A stretch of 6,331 nt of DNA from an uncultured Lachnospiraceae bacterium (GTDB lineage: Bacteria; Bacillota; Clostridia; Lachnospirales; Lachnospiraceae). The position numbers were made by a program, and so were the translations under genes. The notes below the pieces were generated by a model. It searched no databases. It saw only the letters and a program-made list of their open reading frames with translations, and had not been told where the DNA came from. The DNA lies in assembly GCA_937885345.1 (NCBI GenBank), contig CAKZZH010000074.1:1-6331 (forward strand), read 5' to 3'. Shown here piece after piece: positions 5,179 through 6,331 of the stretch (position 1 is its first letter; every line of letters begins with the position of its first letter).

Positions 5179-6331
5179 GTGTGGATATAATAAAACGAGC
5201 GGGCTTATATATGTTTCCAATACTCCGCCATCCGAAAAAATGTCCAAAAAAACTTTTAGACCTATGTTGACATACTCTGACGAATTTCACCATGCAGTTA
5301 ATAATCAGTACAAGAGGATTGTAGAATACTTTAAGCCAAAATTTTTACTTGGACTTACAGCAACGCCTGAAAGAATGGATGGCAGAAGTATCTACGAACT
5401 TTGTGATTATAATGTCCCTTATGAGATATCCTTATATGAGGCTATTAACAAAGGTATGTTGGTACCTTTCTACTATCATGGTATTTATGATGATACAGAT
5501 TATTCGAAGTTACATGTTGTAAGAGGGCGTTATGACGAAAAAGAGTTAAACGAAACATATATAGGAAATGTTCATCGTCATGAATTAATATACAAATATT
5601 ATCGTAAATACGAATCTAATAGAGCATTAGGGTTTTGCTGTTCACGTTCCCACGCAGAAGAGATGGCAAAAGAATTTTGCTTGCGTGGTATAAAAGCAGT
5701 AGCGGTTTATAGTGATGCAAACGGTGAGTATTCCGCGGCAAGAGATGTAGCAATAGCCAAGCTCAAGGCTGGGGAAATCAAAGTAATATTTGCAGTAGAT
5801 ATGTTTAATGAAGGTGTTGATATTCTCTTTGATCTCGGCGGACATACTGACGGCGGAATGACGTTGCAGATTATGAGTTATAAACCTGCGAAAATTCAAA
5901 TTTCCGGCGTCGGCTACTTCGATACGACGGGACTTTCTGCGATTGATTATTTTCTGACTGATGATTTTTTGGCAACCGAATTTTTTACCGAAAAACTTTT
6001 GACGATTGAAAACGCCTTCGCCTTTACGCCAAATGCTAAAATGATTTCTGCCAAAAAAAATTTTGTACGGCGGCAAAGTGATTTTCTAACTTTCGCTTGT
6101 TTAAATAATTTTATGAAAATCACTGACGAATATTTAATGACTGTGAAAAAAATCCTCGCGCAGGTTTCAGACGCCAAAATAATTTTTCGTGATACAACGC
6201 CGCTTGAAAGTCGCCGCGTTGCACTGATTGAACGGCTGAAAAATTTAGAAATTGAACGCGCTGAAGTTTATACCGGCGCAAATGATTATTTAAGCGATTT
6301 TAAGCGCGTCGATTTGGTTTTAGATACATTT
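5168..6331 (+). CDS. Chimeric open frame: helicase core fragment fused to a GT41 (SPINDLY/OGT-like) domain, 3' incomplete
   Basis: A single frame is open for 388 codons from ATG 5168 to the right edge with no stop. Residues 1-37 (beginning MTNECGYNKTSGLIYVSN) match no family I recognise. Residues 38-219 are a superfamily 2 helicase piece, and from about 218 the protein is an O-GlcNAc-transferase-type glycosyltransferase domain. The ATG overlaps the serine hydrolase stop by 11 bases (5168-5178) and has only a weak GAAG site. The helicase lacks its Walker A region and motif VI, and the transferase lacks its usual upstream TPR/N-lobe portion, so neither half is complete. Arginine codons differ sharply: 7 of 12 are AGA/AGG before the joint and 0 of 8 after it. 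A natural fusion is possible, but a chimeric assembly at a short shared sequence is at least as likely. Confidence 0.7.
   Translation, partial: MTNECGYNKTSGLIYVSNTPPSEKMSKKTFRPMLTYSDEFHHAVNNQYKRIVEYFKPKFLLGLTATPERMDGRSIYELCDYNVPYEISLYEAINKGMLVPFYYHGIYDDTDYSKLHVVRGRYDEKELNETYIGNVHRHELIYKYYRKYESNRALGFCCSRSHAEEMAKEFCLRGIKAVAVYSDANGEYSAARDVAIAKLKAGEIKVIFAVDMFNEGVDILFDLGGHTDGGMTLQIMSYKPAKIQISGVGYFDTTGLSAIDYFLTDDFLATEFFTEKLLTIENAFAFTPNAKMISAKKNFVRRQSDFLTFACLNNFMKITDEYLMTVKKILAQVSDAKIIFRDTTPLESRRVALIERLKNLEIERAEVYTGANDYLSDFKRVDLVLDTF
5279..5824 (+). pseudogene. Superfamily 2 DNA helicase fragment (DEFH box to motif V)
   Basis: The visible motifs, numbered from ATG 5168, are the DEAH-like box D38-E-F-H41 (DEFHHAVNNQYKRIVEYF), motif III GLTATPERMDG (62-72), then the CDYNVPYEISL and INKGMLVPFYYHGIYDDTDY region. 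Motif IV follows as ALGFCCSRSHAEEMAKEF (153-170), then KAVAVYSDANGE, and motif V as VIFAVDMFNEGVDI (206-219). This is the pattern of large DEAD/DEAH-type helicases that often carry DUF3427 or nuclease domains and are common in accessory islands. The ATP-binding Walker A motif and everything before the DEFH box are gone. The arginine-finger motif VI (Q..GR..R), which should follow within ~30 residues, is replaced by glycosyltransferase sequence. Without those it cannot be an active ATPase. Confidence 0.85.
5819..6331 (+). CDS. GT41 family glycosyltransferase domain (SPINDLY/O-GlcNAc transferase-like), partial at both ends
   Basis: From DILFDLGGHTDGG the frame follows the SPINDLY/OGT catalytic domain (Glyco_transf_41). 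The recognisable parts are YKPAKIQISGVGYFDTTGLSAIDY and LTDD (about residues 238-266), TEKLLTIENAFAFTP (274-288), the LTFACLNNFMKITDEYL block (308-323, including the FNxxxKI-type segment near the UDP-sugar site) and finally DFKRVDLVLDTF at the window edge. Bacterial members transfer sugars from nucleotide donors to protein serine/threonine or asparagine, often flagellin or adhesins. The N-terminal half of the domain and any TPR repeats are missing at the left, and the C-lobe runs out of the window. Arginine codons are all CGN, unlike the helicase half, suggesting a different source genome; a Negativicutes-like donor is only a guess. Confidence 0.8.

Noticed and set aside
5195..5210. Small hairpin AGC-GG-GCT as a terminator after the serine hydrolase
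   Set aside because: The stem is only 3 bp and no T-run follows, so it is not a credible intrinsic terminator.
5642..6177. Minus-strand open frames of 144 and 76 codons opposite the helicase/GT41 frame
   Set aside because: The plus-strand frame carries clear helicase and GT41 motifs throughout. The minus frames are shadows with no recognisable domain.

Overview
The window looks like chromosomal DNA of an anaerobic Firmicute, most likely Lachnospiraceae or a close relative. This rests on the character of the first three proteins, a ribbon-helix-helix/WYL regulator of a style I associate with that family, strong purine-rich ribosome binding sites and short intergenic spacers. No rRNA, tRNA or complete marker gene is present, so the assignment is tentative. 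By eye, base composition shifts near 2300: positions 100-2295 are moderately GC-rich, and the rest is clearly AT-richer.

Positions 105-2295 are a compact plus-strand operon: a HAD-family phosphatase of the phosphoglycolate phosphatase type, a flavin reductase-like FMN-binding protein, and a family-1 glycerate kinase. The last two genes are 6 bp apart and probably translationally coupled. The glycerate kinase aligns end to end with its family but lacks roughly 45 internal residues, including the usual FGPQKGA segment.

Positions 2299-3302 hold a convergent minus-strand regulator with its own promoter: two ribbon-helix-helix-like segments followed by a WYL domain. Its frame stops at a TAA (2479-2481) but continues open, with plausible WYL C-terminal sequence, to a TAG at 2299. 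It therefore looks like a ~310-residue gene cut to 250 residues.

Positions 3232-3735 hold a good plus-strand promoter, a cluster of short palindromes and degenerate repeats, and a rhuM relic that has lost its start and its middle. Positions 3736-5178 encode a secreted or membrane-anchored serine hydrolase of the class C beta-lactamase/PBP4* type with three C-terminal membrane segments.

Positions 5168-6331 (running off the right edge) form one unbroken reading frame that is a chimera. It starts with ~37 residues I cannot assign. Next comes a superfamily 2 DNA helicase fragment from the DEFH box to motif V. At about 5819 it changes without loss of frame into a SPINDLY/O-GlcNAc-transferase (GT41) domain with different arginine codon use.

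The left third is an ordinary metabolic operon. The right two thirds look like accessory, defence-island-like debris (WYL regulator, RhuM, helicase) carrying several deletion or fusion joints. The main question is whether these joints are real genome rearrangements or assembly artefacts. I do not see a complete new system, but the helicase-GT41 fusion, the shortened glycerate kinase and the interrupted RHH-WYL regulator deserve checking.
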